Positions 1 to 5,550 of a stretch of DNA of 5,550 nt are shown piece after piece. The notes beneath the pieces are model-generated. The model worked only from the letters and a program-made list of their open reading frames with translations, searched no databases and had not been told where the DNA came from. How positions within the stretch are numbered: the stretch's first letter is position 1; the number at the start of each line of letters is the position of its first letter. The position numbers were made by a program, and so were the translations under genes. This DNA comes from Candidatus Latescibacteria bacterium 4484_181 (lineage in GTDB: Bacteria > Latescibacterota > MVCY01): assembly GCA_002049985.1 (NCBI GenBank), contig MVCY01000091.1, forward strand, positions 1 through 5,550, in the 5' to 3' direction.

Positions 1-1
1 A

Positions 2-2710
2 GGCTATCAAAACCTAATGAAGCTTGTCTCTAAGGGCTATTTAGAAGGCTTCTACTACCATCCCCGGGTGGATAAAGAGCTGCTACAAGAGCACCACGAT
101 GGGCTTATCGCCCTCTCCGGTTGCATCAAAGGGGAAATCGCACATCTCATCTTAAACGGAAACCTAAAAAAAGCGAGGCACGCTGCCGAAGAGTACAACA
201 GTATCTTTGGCCAGGGCAATTTCTACTTAGAGCTTCAGCGACACGGAATTGAAGAAGAGGAGAAAGTGAATCAGTATTTGATCCAGTTCAGTCGGGAGTT
301 GAATATCCCGATAGTGGCGACCAATGATTGCCACTATCTGAACAGAGAGGACGCCGCAGCTCACGATGTGCTCCTCTGCATCCAGACAGGCAAGACGCTG
401 GAGGATAAGAACCGAATGCGGTTTCAAACCGACCAGGTCTACCTGAAATCTCCGGAGGAGATGGCAAATCTGTTTGTGGATCTGCCGGAGGCGATCCAAT
501 CAACCTTAGAGATCGCCGACCGGTGCAATGTGATGATAGAATTCGGCAGGTTGAAATTGCCCCGTTTCCCTCTACCTGAAGGTTACCAGAACGCGGATGA
601 GTACCTAAAGGACCTGGCCTATCAGGGAATCAAAGAGCGCTACCAGCAGATCACCCCTCAGGTCAAAGACCGATTGGAACACGAGCTGAAAATAATCCAG
701 AGAACAGGATACGCAGGCTATTTTCTGATTGTGGCCGATTTCGTCAGATACGCTAAATCCGAAGGTATTTCTGTGGGACCCGGCAGAGGAGCTGCCACCA
801 GTAGTTTGGTCTCCTATGCCTTAAAAATAACCGACATAGACCCTCTGAAAAACAACCTCCTCTTCGAGCGGTTTCTCAATCCCCAAAGAGTGAATATGCC
901 AGATATCGATATCGACTTCGCCGATCGAGACCGCCAGAAGGTGATCAACTACGTAATAAAGAAATATGGAAAAGATAATGTCTGTCAAATCATCACATTC
1001 GGCACTATGGCGGCCAGAGCAGTGATCAGAGATGTAGGAAGGGTGTTGGGAGTGCCCTACGGGGAGGTGGATAAGATCGCCAAGCTCGTCCCACCGGGAA
1101 CCACCTTAGAGAGGGCTATAGAGACGGTTCCTGAGCTGGCTCAACTGACCCAATCAGACGGGGTGGGCGCTAAATTGATCTCCTATGCCAAGACCCTGGA
1201 AGGTTTGGCCCGCCATTGCTCCACCCACGCCGCCGGTGTGGTTATCACTCCTGACTCCCTGACAAATCACACTCCCCTTTGCACCACCAATAAGAAAGAG
1301 GTCACCACTCAATACGACTGGAAGTCCATCGAAGAGATAGGACTCCTGAAAATGGATTTCCTAGGTCTGAGAACCCTTACGGTCATTGATGACACCCTAA
1401 GGATGATCGCCGAAAGAAGCACTCCCCTGAAGATAGAAGATATCCCCCAGAACGATAAGGCCACTTTTGACCTATTGGCCCGGGGAGAAACTATCGGTGT
1501 CTTTCAGTTTGAAAGTCCGGGAATGCGAGACTATCTTCGCAAACTCAAACCCACCACTCTGGACGATATGATCGCTATGAACGCCTTGTACCGTCCCGGA
1601 CCAATGGCCAGCATCGACGACTTCATCCGCCGTAAACACGGCACGACAAAGATCACCTATCTGCATCCCCTGCTGAAGCCTATTCTGGAGGAGACGTACG
1701 GCATCATCGTCTATCAGGAGCAGGTCATGCGAATCGCCTCTGTATTGGCAGGTTTCTCTTTGGCTCAGGCAGATATGTTGAGAAGGGCTATGGGGAAAAA
1801 ACAGCCTGAGATTATGGAAGAGCAACGAGGCCCTTTCATAGAGGGCTGTCGGAAGAATGGGATAGACGAAGAGACTGCTGGGAAAATATTCGAGGCAATG
1901 GCCCAATTTGCCGGCTATGGGTTTAACAAAGCTCATAGCTCCGGCTATGCTCTGATAGCCTATCAGACAGCCTATCTTAAGGCCCATTTCCCACAGGAGT
2001 TTATGGCTGCCAACCTCACCAGTGAGATGGGAAACTCCGACCGCGTGGCGGTGCTGCTGGATGAGTGCCGAAGGATGGGCATTCAGGTGCTACCGCCAGA
2101 CATAAATGAAAGTCAGGCCGGGTTTACCGTGGTACCCGAGGGGATAAGATTTGGTCTAGGAGCAATCAAAAATGTCGGCACAGGGGCAATCAAGACGATA
2201 GTGAAGGCACGAGAAAAGGCGGGCAGGTTTGGTGACATTTTCGACTTCTGTGAGCGAGTAGACCAGCGGCGAGTGAACAAGAGAGCCATTGAAAGTCTGA
2301 TTATGGCGGGGGCAACCGACTCATTGCAAGGACACCGAGCCCAGCTCTTGGCTGTTTTGGAGCAAGCACTGGAAGGCGCTCAAACAATCCAAGCCGACCG
2401 TCAGCGAGGGCAAACCTCCCTTTTCGATACCCTCAATATCCGAGAGAAGAAACTGCCTGATATCCCCCCCTGGTCAGAATCACAAATGCTGGCAGACGAA
2501 AAGAAGATGCTGGGCTTCTATGTATCCGGGCATCCTCTGGAGAAGTACCAGCAGGACCTTCAGGCTTTTGCTTCCCACCGTATCGGAGAGCTTTCAGAAC
2601 TTGAAGACGGCACACGACCAGATGGTGATGGCAGAAGGCCGTCTGTCTATTCAGGACCGGGAGACCGAAAAGGCCAAAGTCGTGGTCACGCGCCTTCTGC
2701 CCCTTGCTAA
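2..2710 (+). CDS. dnaE: DNA polymerase III subunit alpha, 5'-truncated by window edge and broken near its 3' end
   Basis: This is the catalytic subunit of the replicative DNA polymerase, a cytoplasmic enzyme of the replisome. The frame is open from the window edge (GYQNLMKLVS), so the Met at 17 is internal; by comparison with E. coli DnaE about 90-100 N-terminal residues are missing. Numbering from that Met, the rest of the PHP domain comes first, with VATNDCHYL at 100-108. The Pol III alpha core follows: GPGRG at 254-258, the catalytic PDIDIDF at 295-301 (metal-binding D296 and D298), HCSTHAAGV at 400-408, and the third aspartate D447 in KMDFLGLRT. A helix-hairpin-helix region lies near 745-770, and QTSLF at 799-803 fits the internal sliding-clamp-binding motif. 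The match is clear through SHRIGELSELEDGT, ending at base 2614. The last 30 or so residues, up to the TAA at 2708-2710, are out-of-frame and unlike DnaE. Family identity is certain; whether the product is functional is not. Confidence 0.95.
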   Translation, partial: GYQNLMKLVSKGYLEGFYYHPRVDKELLQEHHDGLIALSGCIKGEIAHLILNGNLKKARHAAEEYNSIFGQGNFYLELQRHGIEEEEKVNQYLIQFSRELNIPIVATNDCHYLNREDAAAHDVLLCIQTGKTLEDKNRMRFQTDQVYLKSPEEMANLFVDLPEAIQSTLEIADRCNVMIEFGRLKLPRFPLPEGYQNADEYLKDLAYQGIKERYQQITPQVKDRLEHELKIIQRTGYAGYFLIVADFVRYAKSEGISVGPGRGAATSSLVSYALKITDIDPLKNNLLFERFLNPQRVNMPDIDIDFADRDRQKVINYVIKKYGKDNVCQIITFGTMAARAVIRDVGRVLGVPYGEVDKIAKLVPPGTTLERAIETVPELAQLTQSDGVGAKLISYAKTLEGLARHCSTHAAGVVITPDSLTNHTPLCTTNKKEVTTQYDWKSIEEIGLLKMDFLGLRTLTVIDDTLRMIAERSTPLKIEDIPQNDKATFDLLARGETIGVFQFESPGMRDYLRKLKPTTLDDMIAMNALYRPGPMASIDDFIRRKHGTTKITYLHPLLKPILEETYGIIVYQEQVMRIASVLAGFSLAQADMLRRAMGKKQPEIMEEQRGPFIEGCRKNGIDEETAGKIFEAMAQFAGYGFNKAHSSGYALIAYQTAYLKAHFPQEFMAANLTSEMGNSDRVAVLLDECRRMGIQVLPPDINESQAGFTVVPEGIRFGLGAIKNVGTGAIKTIVKAREKAGRFGDIFDFCERVDQRRVNKRAIESLIMAGATDSLQGHRAQLLAVLEQALEGAQTIQADRQRGQTSLFDTLNIREKKLPDIPPWSESQMLADEKKMLGFYVSGHPLEKYQQDLQAFASHRIGELSELEDGTRPDGDGRRPSVYSGPGDRKGQSRGHAPSAPC
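2612..2618 (+). other. dnaE deletion and frameshift junction
   Basis: Before this point DnaE homology lies in the frame whose codons include 2609-2611 (Gly of LEDGT). After it, homology lies in the frame with codons 2616-2618 (Asp) and 2619-2621 (Gln of DQMVMAEG). In E. coli DnaE the equivalent points are about 50 residues apart. Most of the OB-fold barrel is therefore absent, and the missing length is about 150 bases, congruent to 2 modulo 3 if it is a clean deletion. The exact endpoints cannot be fixed without an intact relative. Confidence 0.75.
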
Positions 2711-2960
2711 GGTGAGAAGTGAATATGCTAAGGCGGTGAATATCGCTGTTTCTGGAATAGGCCTGGAAGAGGAGCCATTAAGGGAACTCCGCATCCTGCT
2801 GGAGGAATATCCGGGAAAATGCCAAGTAGTTATTCACCTTGAAGGCAACAGTGGCGGAAAATTCATAATAAGGTCAAGAAGCCTGTCGGTTTCTGCCTCA
2901 GATAAGCTTTTGGCGAAGTTAAGGAACACATCGATAGTGGAGAAAATATGGTTGGAGTAG
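2613..2960 (+). pseudogene. dnaE: C-terminal fragment of DNA polymerase III subunit alpha, out of frame with the main dnaE ORF
   Basis: This frame continues the DnaE protein after the break. It opens with DQMVMAEGRLSIQDRE and KVVVTRLLPL, which match the last strands of the DnaE OB fold. Next comes a typical C-terminal domain, with LRELRILLEEYPGKCQVVIHL, GGKFIIRSRSLSV and DKLLAKL, ending at a TAG at 2958-2960. A gene caller might start it at ATG 2520, but 2520-2612 in this frame is a shadow of the upstream DnaE frame. ATG 2622 and 2628 lie inside the homologous region and have no convincing ribosome-binding site. It is therefore best read as the displaced 3' end of dnaE, not an independent gene. 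In E. coli the C-terminal domain binds tau and the external clamp site, so a separate or lost C-terminus would impair holoenzyme assembly. No accA or other usual dnaE neighbour follows; the next gene is convergent. Confidence 0.85.
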
Positions 2961-2995
2961 GTTAACAGTGCTATCGCTTGCCTGTTTTCTGAAAC

Positions 2996-3022
2996 GTGGA
3001 GCCCACAACTGTCATCCGACAG
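2996..3022. terminator. Tandem small hairpins between convergent genes, weak terminator candidate
   Basis: Two short perfect inverted repeats sit back to back: GTGG-AGC-CCAC at 2996-3006 and CTGTC-ATCC-GACAG at 3009-3022. CCTGT at 2981-2985 could also pair with ACAGG at 3019-3023, giving an alternative fold. The position between the dnaE stop (2960) and the aldolase stop (3062) suits a bidirectional terminator. However, the stems are only 4-5 bp and no T-tract follows on either strand, so intrinsic termination is doubtful. I see nothing else in 2961-3061. Confidence 0.2.
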
Positions 3023-3061
3023 GGAATAATCGCAAGACTAAGTCTCCCGGCAAAAGGGCTT

Positions 3062-3988
3062 CTAAACTCGAGCCAGTACTTTAGCATCCCCAATCCATTG
3101 CAAAACTGGTCTCTTTTGAGAGACCACCCAGTTTTCAACAGGTAACAAGGGTTTGAATGGCGGTCTGCACTGTCCACAATCGAAGCCCAATCTCTTCATG
3201 TAAGCTTTCCATGCGGGAGAACCGTATTTGAGAAGCACCCTCACCACCCTATTCACCTCGGCTTGAAGCTCTCTGGCCCTTTGTATCTCTCCATTTTTGA
3301 ATGACTTATATATCTCCGCAAATTTGCCCGGGAGAAGGTTTTGGGTCGATCCTATAGAACCTCTGGCACCCATAACCAGAGCAGGTAAAAACATTTCATC
3401 AGACCCAGACAAAACAATTCCCCTCTGCCCCATCTTTTCCGCTATGGTACCCATCTCGAAGAGGTTATAGCCTGTATATTTCATACCGATGAAATTCTCT
3501 ATCTTTGAGAGGGTAGACAGATGTTCTGGCAAAATGCCTATAGGGGTGGTCGCCGGGATATTGTACGCCAGAAATGGGAGAGAACAGGCACCGGCGATGA
3601 GCTGGTAATGATAGAAGGTGCCTCCAATACGCACATCGAAATAGATGGGGGGAGTACTGGAAATGGCGTCCGCACCGATTTTCTCAGCATGGCGGGCCAA
3701 GCTAACAGCAACATCACTGGAAATATGGCCTACGTGCACAATCACCTTACCCTTACCCCTTGCCTCTTCTACCACAATCTCGGCTACTCTCCGACGTTCC
3801 TCCGGACTCATCAGAAATCCTTCGCCTGTGCTACCACACACAAAAAACCCATTTAGACCCTGTCCAAGCTGATAGCTGATCAGCATCCGCAGAACTTCTT
3901 CATCAACCCTGCCTTTTTTATCAAAAGGGGTTAGAAGTGCAGAATACACCCCCTCAAAGCTCTTTATCTGTTCAAGAGTGAATCGCAT
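3062..3988 (-). CDS. N-acetylneuraminate lyase / DapA-superfamily class I aldolase
   Basis: This is a 308-residue cytoplasmic TIM-barrel aldolase of the DapA superfamily, which makes or cleaves 2-keto acids through a Schiff base with pyruvate. Visible motifs are LLTPF at 18-22, GSTGE at 52-56 (pyruvate carboxylate site), the proton-relay tyrosine Y116 in TPPIYF, and the Schiff-base lysine K170 in IGMKYTGYNL. YNIPA at 142-146, GSDE at 195-198 and GSIGST at 210-215 match E. coli NanA, including the Asp-Glu pair and serine that contact sialic acid. The dihydrodipicolinate synthase signature YYNRP and its GRT loop are absent, which argues against DapA. It follows the aminotransferase gene by 107 bases on the same strand and is probably co-transcribed. 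ATG 3988 was chosen because AGGGAGA lies 5 bases upstream; an in-frame ATG at 4048 would add 20 residues that do not resemble the family. The stop is TAG. The natural substrate could be a sialic-acid-like sugar or another 2-keto-3-deoxy sugar acid. Family is certain; the sialate-lyase-like subgroup is likely. Confidence 0.9.
   Translation of the reverse strand: MRFTLEQIKSFEGVYSALLTPFDKKGRVDEEVLRMLISYQLGQGLNGFFVCGSTGEGFLMSPEERRRVAEIVVEEARGKGKVIVHVGHISSDVAVSLARHAEKIGADAISSTPPIYFDVRIGGTFYHYQLIAGACSLPFLAYNIPATTPIGILPEHLSTLSKIENFIGMKYTGYNLFEMGTIAEKMGQRGIVLSGSDEMFLPALVMGARGSIGSTQNLLPGKFAEIYKSFKNGEIQRARELQAEVNRVVRVLLKYGSPAWKAYMKRLGFDCGQCRPPFKPLLPVENWVVSQKRPVLQWIGDAKVLARV
3102..3135. repeat. Nested inverted repeat inside the 3' end of the aldolase gene
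   Basis: The outer arms AAAACTGG (3102-3109) and CCAGTTTT (3128-3135) enclose the inner arms TCTCT (3110-3114) and AGAGA (3119-3123) around the loop TTTG. Together they give a 13-bp stem with a 4-base bulge (3124-3127). Alternatively TGGTCTCT (3107-3114) pairs perfectly with AGAGACCA (3119-3126). The structure lies within the codons for the C-terminal tail (about residues 285-295), beyond the catalytic barrel. Read on the + strand it is about 140 bases past the dnaE stop and its distal arm ends in TTTT, so it could slow or end read-through from dnaE. That role is inference. Confidence 0.5.
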
Positions 3989-3993
3989 ATATT

Positions 3994-4000
3994 TCTCCCT
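3994..4000 (-). promoter_or_regulatory. Ribosome-binding site of the aldolase gene
   Basis: On the - strand AGGGAGA ends 5 bases before ATG 3988. This fixes the start over the in-frame ATG at 4048, which has only a weak purine-rich stretch before it. The 107-base spacer (3989-4095) is purine-rich on the coding strand and holds no strong hairpin, so read-through from the aminotransferase gene is plausible. Confidence 0.75.
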
Positions 4001-4095
4001 ATGATCGAATCTTTTTGGATTGAAGAAAAATGGGGCAGCAGGCAACACATTTAGCTTCTTCTTTTCTTGTTCCTCTATCTCTGTTTATTCACCCT

Positions 4096-5370
4096 CTATT
4101 TACCATATGCACTGGCCACCTTCTTTATAGCCTCAGCTATGAGATGCATATGCTCCTCTTCCAGTGTAGGGTATACATGCACTATGAAGGTGCGTTCTTC
4201 AAGCCAGGCGGCGTTCGGACACCAAACCCTCTCGTAGGCAACAGACTCAGGATTGGTGTACTCTTTAGAACGGAAGGGAAACTTAAAGCGGCCAAATCCG
4301 TTGTGCTCCTGGTAGGCGCGTTCCTTGTAAGACTGGGGCCAAAACTCTCGCCAAGCCGGTACCCCCTCGGCAACAACTGCGTCCAAAAAGGTCTTTTTGT
4401 CGCAAGTCAGTTGATCGAGATTCAACACAATAGGGAAGACGTAGAACCCGTTGACTTTTTCCGGATTATGCACGGGCAAGTACTGAATTTGAGGCACGTC
4501 TTTCAGTTCAGCGATCAATATTTCCCCATTTCTCCGCCTGCGGGGTAAGTTCCAGGAGTCCAGCCGTTCCATCTCCTTTAAGCCAATGGCCGACTGCATT
4601 TCGGTCATTCGGTAATTGAAACCAACCATCTTATGGATGTAAGGCAAAGCTCCTTCCATTTCCAGCAGACTCATCCTTCTCTCCACATCATATCCGTGGT
4701 CACGGAATGAGCGACATCGCCAGGCAACCTCTTCATTATTAGTGGTGACCATCCCTCCTTCCCCACCGGTAGTGAAGGTCTTGTTCTGACAGAAACTGAA
4801 AGCACCTACATCCCCGATACTCCCCACCTTTTTCCCCTTATAGGTGGCACCGTGAGCCTCAGCGCAGTCTTCGATTACATAAAGACTGTGTTCTCTGGCA
4901 ATTTTCATAATCTCATCCATATCACAGACATTGCCGTAGAGATGTACAGGAATAATCGCCCGAGTCCGAGGGCTGATCTTCTCTTCTACATCCTCCGGGT
5001 CGATGCAATGGTCTTCCCTCTTAACGTCGGCAAATACAGGGATAGCACCTGCCTGAACCACACAGAATGAGGAGGCGATAAAACTGTAAGGGGTGGTGAT
5101 CACTTCATCTCCTGGACCGATTCCTAGGCCTCCCAGAGCAGTGTGTAAGGCACTGGTGCCGTTGGTAGTGGAGATAGCAAATCTCACCCCATTCCAGTCT
5201 GCCCACCTTTTCTCAAACTCCATCCCTATGTTTCCCGTCCAGTAGTTCACCTTGCCAGTCTTCAAAGGCTCCATAGCCGCTTTGATAATCTCCTCAGTAA
5301 ATCGAGGCCAGCCAGGCAAAGGTTTTTCGATAACGGGTTTCCCCCCAGCGATAGCTAATCTTTCTCCCAT
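4096..5370 (-). CDS. DegT/DnrJ/EryC1/StrS family PLP-dependent aminotransferase
   Basis: This is a 424-residue, fold-type I, PLP-dependent aminotransferase of the family that typically moves an amino group from glutamate or glutamine onto a keto sugar or keto-cyclitol. In order it shows a GGKPVI N-terminus, SGxW-like KTGKVNYWTG at 38-46, NGTSALHTAL at 70-79 (cofactor phosphate), PGDEVITTPYSFIAS at 86-100, and DVKREDHCIDPEDVE at 115-129. VIEDCAEAHGA at 165-175 places D168 on the pyridine nitrogen. The Schiff-base lysine is K197 in FCQNKTFTTGGEGG, and FNYRMTEMQSAIG at 251-263 is the family's sugar-site segment. All catalytic residues are present. It is slightly longer than the usual 370-400 residues because of the segment near 350-385. 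It is the first gene of a probable two-gene unit with the aldolase. ATG 5370 is preferred over TTG 5376 from the Shine-Dalgarno spacing. Family is certain; the substrate is unknown, and sugar-nucleotide biosynthesis, antibiotic-type amino sugars or catabolism all remain possible. Confidence 0.93.
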   Translation of the reverse strand: MGERLAIAGGKPVIEKPLPGWPRFTEEIIKAAMEPLKTGKVNYWTGNIGMEFEKRWADWNGVRFAISTTNGTSALHTALGGLGIGPGDEVITTPYSFIASSFCVVQAGAIPVFADVKREDHCIDPEDVEEKISPRTRAIIPVHLYGNVCDMDEIMKIAREHSLYVIEDCAEAHGATYKGKKVGSIGDVGAFSFCQNKTFTTGGEGGMVTTNNEEVAWRCRSFRDHGYDVERRMSLLEMEGALPYIHKMVGFNYRMTEMQSAIGLKEMERLDSWNLPRRRRNGEILIAELKDVPQIQYLPVHNPEKVNGFYVFPIVLNLDQLTCDKKTFLDAVVAEGVPAWREFWPQSYKERAYQEHNGFGRFKFPFRSKEYTNPESVAYERVWCPNAAWLEERTFIVHVYPTLEEEHMHLIAEAIKKVASAYGK

Positions 5371-5377
5371 TCTCAAT

Positions 5378-5385
5378 CCTCCTTT
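5378..5385 (-). promoter_or_regulatory. Strong Shine-Dalgarno site of the aminotransferase gene
   Basis: On the - strand AAAGGAGG lies 7 bases before ATG 5370 and only 1 base before the in-frame TTG at 5374-5376. The 7-base spacing is near the optimum, and a 1-base spacing would not work, so the ATG is the start. Confidence 0.88.
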
Positions 5386-5421
5386 CTATTTCAGACACTG
5401 CCAAATTCTCGCTGGAGAGAT

Positions 5422-5456
5422 CACAAAGGGCACAGAAACAAAGACAAAAACACACA
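5422..5456 (-). other. Low-complexity leader stretch with no A in the transcript
   Basis: The + strand has no T for 35 bases here, with loose repeats of ACAAAG and CACA. The - strand transcript would be a U/G-rich segment with no A, lying 50-90 bases before the aminotransferase start. Such a segment is likely to be weakly structured and would not encode a credible protein (the frames give runs such as CVFVFVSVPFV). Its function is unknown, and it may simply be degenerate spacer DNA. Confidence 0.4.
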
Positions 5457-5479
5457 TCTTCCCCCTTTGGGATCTCCAT

Positions 5480-5499
5480 GTCTGCTGAGTTCGGCAGAC
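5480..5499. promoter_or_regulatory. Inverted repeat upstream of the aminotransferase gene, possible operator or leader hairpin
   Basis: The + strand reads GTCTGCTG-AGTT-CGGCAGAC, an 8-bp stem with one T-G wobble and a 4-base loop. Its near edge is about 110 bases before the aminotransferase start. No T-tract follows on either strand, so it does not look like an intrinsic terminator. As double-stranded DNA it is a near-palindrome of operator size, so a repressor site for the sugar unit is possible. I found no convincing sigma-70 promoter in 5371-5550; the best candidate is TTGTCA at the window edge (5541-5546), paired with a poor -10. Confidence 0.35.
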
Positions 5500-5550
5500 G
5501 GGTGCGCTCTTTGCCTGCTCTGTATTCTCCAGCACCCCTTTGACAAGGCC

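Noticed and set aside
902..913. Perfect 12-base palindrome GATATCGATATC in dnaE
   Set aside because: It is explained by the codons of the catalytic PDIDIDF motif, which encode alternating Asp and Ile.
1472..1987. 171-residue open frame antisense to dnaE
   Set aside because: It lies fully opposite the conserved polymerase core and its translation resembles no family I know. It is a shadow of dnaE codon use.
2600..2710. Programmed ribosomal frameshift in dnaE
   Set aside because: There is no slippery heptamer at the junction, and about 50 residues of the OB fold are absent, which frameshifting cannot explain.
3521..3872. Two overlapping open frames antisense to the aldolase
   Set aside because: Both are opposite conserved aldolase motifs and are composition shadows.
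3989..4048. N-terminal extension of the aldolase from the ATG at 4048
   Set aside because: The extra 20 residues (MLPAAPFFFNPK onward) do not resemble the family, and the ATG at 3988 has a better-placed ribosome-binding site.
4030..4548. 172-residue open frame antisense to the aminotransferase
   Set aside because: It covers conserved aminotransferase codons on the other strand, has no credible ribosome-binding site and shows no recognisable domain.
5374..5376. TTG as the aminotransferase start
   Set aside because: It would leave only 1 base after the AGGAGG core; the ATG two codons later has a 7-base spacer.
5386..5550. Open frame on the - strand entering from the right edge and ending in TAG at 5386-5388
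   Set aside because: Its 54 residues resemble nothing I recognise, it runs through the low-complexity tract, and the other frames are also largely open here. A real upstream gene end cannot be excluded but is not supported.

Overview
The window carries three genes in a convergent arrangement: the 3' part of a bacterial dnaE (DNA polymerase III alpha subunit) on the + strand, and two sugar-enzyme genes on the - strand that probably form one transcription unit. Base composition looks close to half GC. The protein sequences are clearly bacterial, but nothing in the window fixes the phylum. A DegT-family aminotransferase next to a DapA-superfamily aldolase is typical of sugar-metabolism or surface-polysaccharide gene sets in environmental bacteria; that reading is inference.

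Positions 1-2960: dnaE enters from the left edge, already inside the PHP domain. It reads without a break through the polymerase core, the helix-hairpin-helix region and the clamp-binding motif. Near 2612-2618 the reading frame breaks. The C-terminal part of the same protein continues one frame over, to 2960. The core of the OB fold, roughly 50 codons by comparison with E. coli DnaE, is missing at the break. This is a deletion, not a simple frameshift: either a real lesion or an assembly or sequencing error.

Positions 2961-3061 separate the convergent genes and hold two small hairpins without a good T-tract. The - strand then carries, in transcription order, a DegT/DnrJ/EryC1/StrS aminotransferase (5370 to 4096) and an N-acetylneuraminate-lyase-like class I aldolase (3988 to 3062). 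The spacer between them is 107 bases, and each has a well-placed Shine-Dalgarno site. A pyruvate-dependent sugar aldolase paired with a PLP-dependent keto-sugar aminotransferase suggests metabolism of an amino sugar or a nonulosonic-acid-like compound, but the substrate cannot be read from the sequence.

Positions 5371-5550, upstream of the aminotransferase, hold no recognisable gene. They contain an 8-bp inverted repeat and a 35-base stretch whose transcript would lack A, and probably form the leader or promoter region of the two-gene unit. I see no CRISPR array, tRNA, rRNA, insertion sequence or phage gene. The strongest anomaly is the broken dnaE. The two-gene sugar unit is the best candidate for uncharacterised biology, though both its families are well known.
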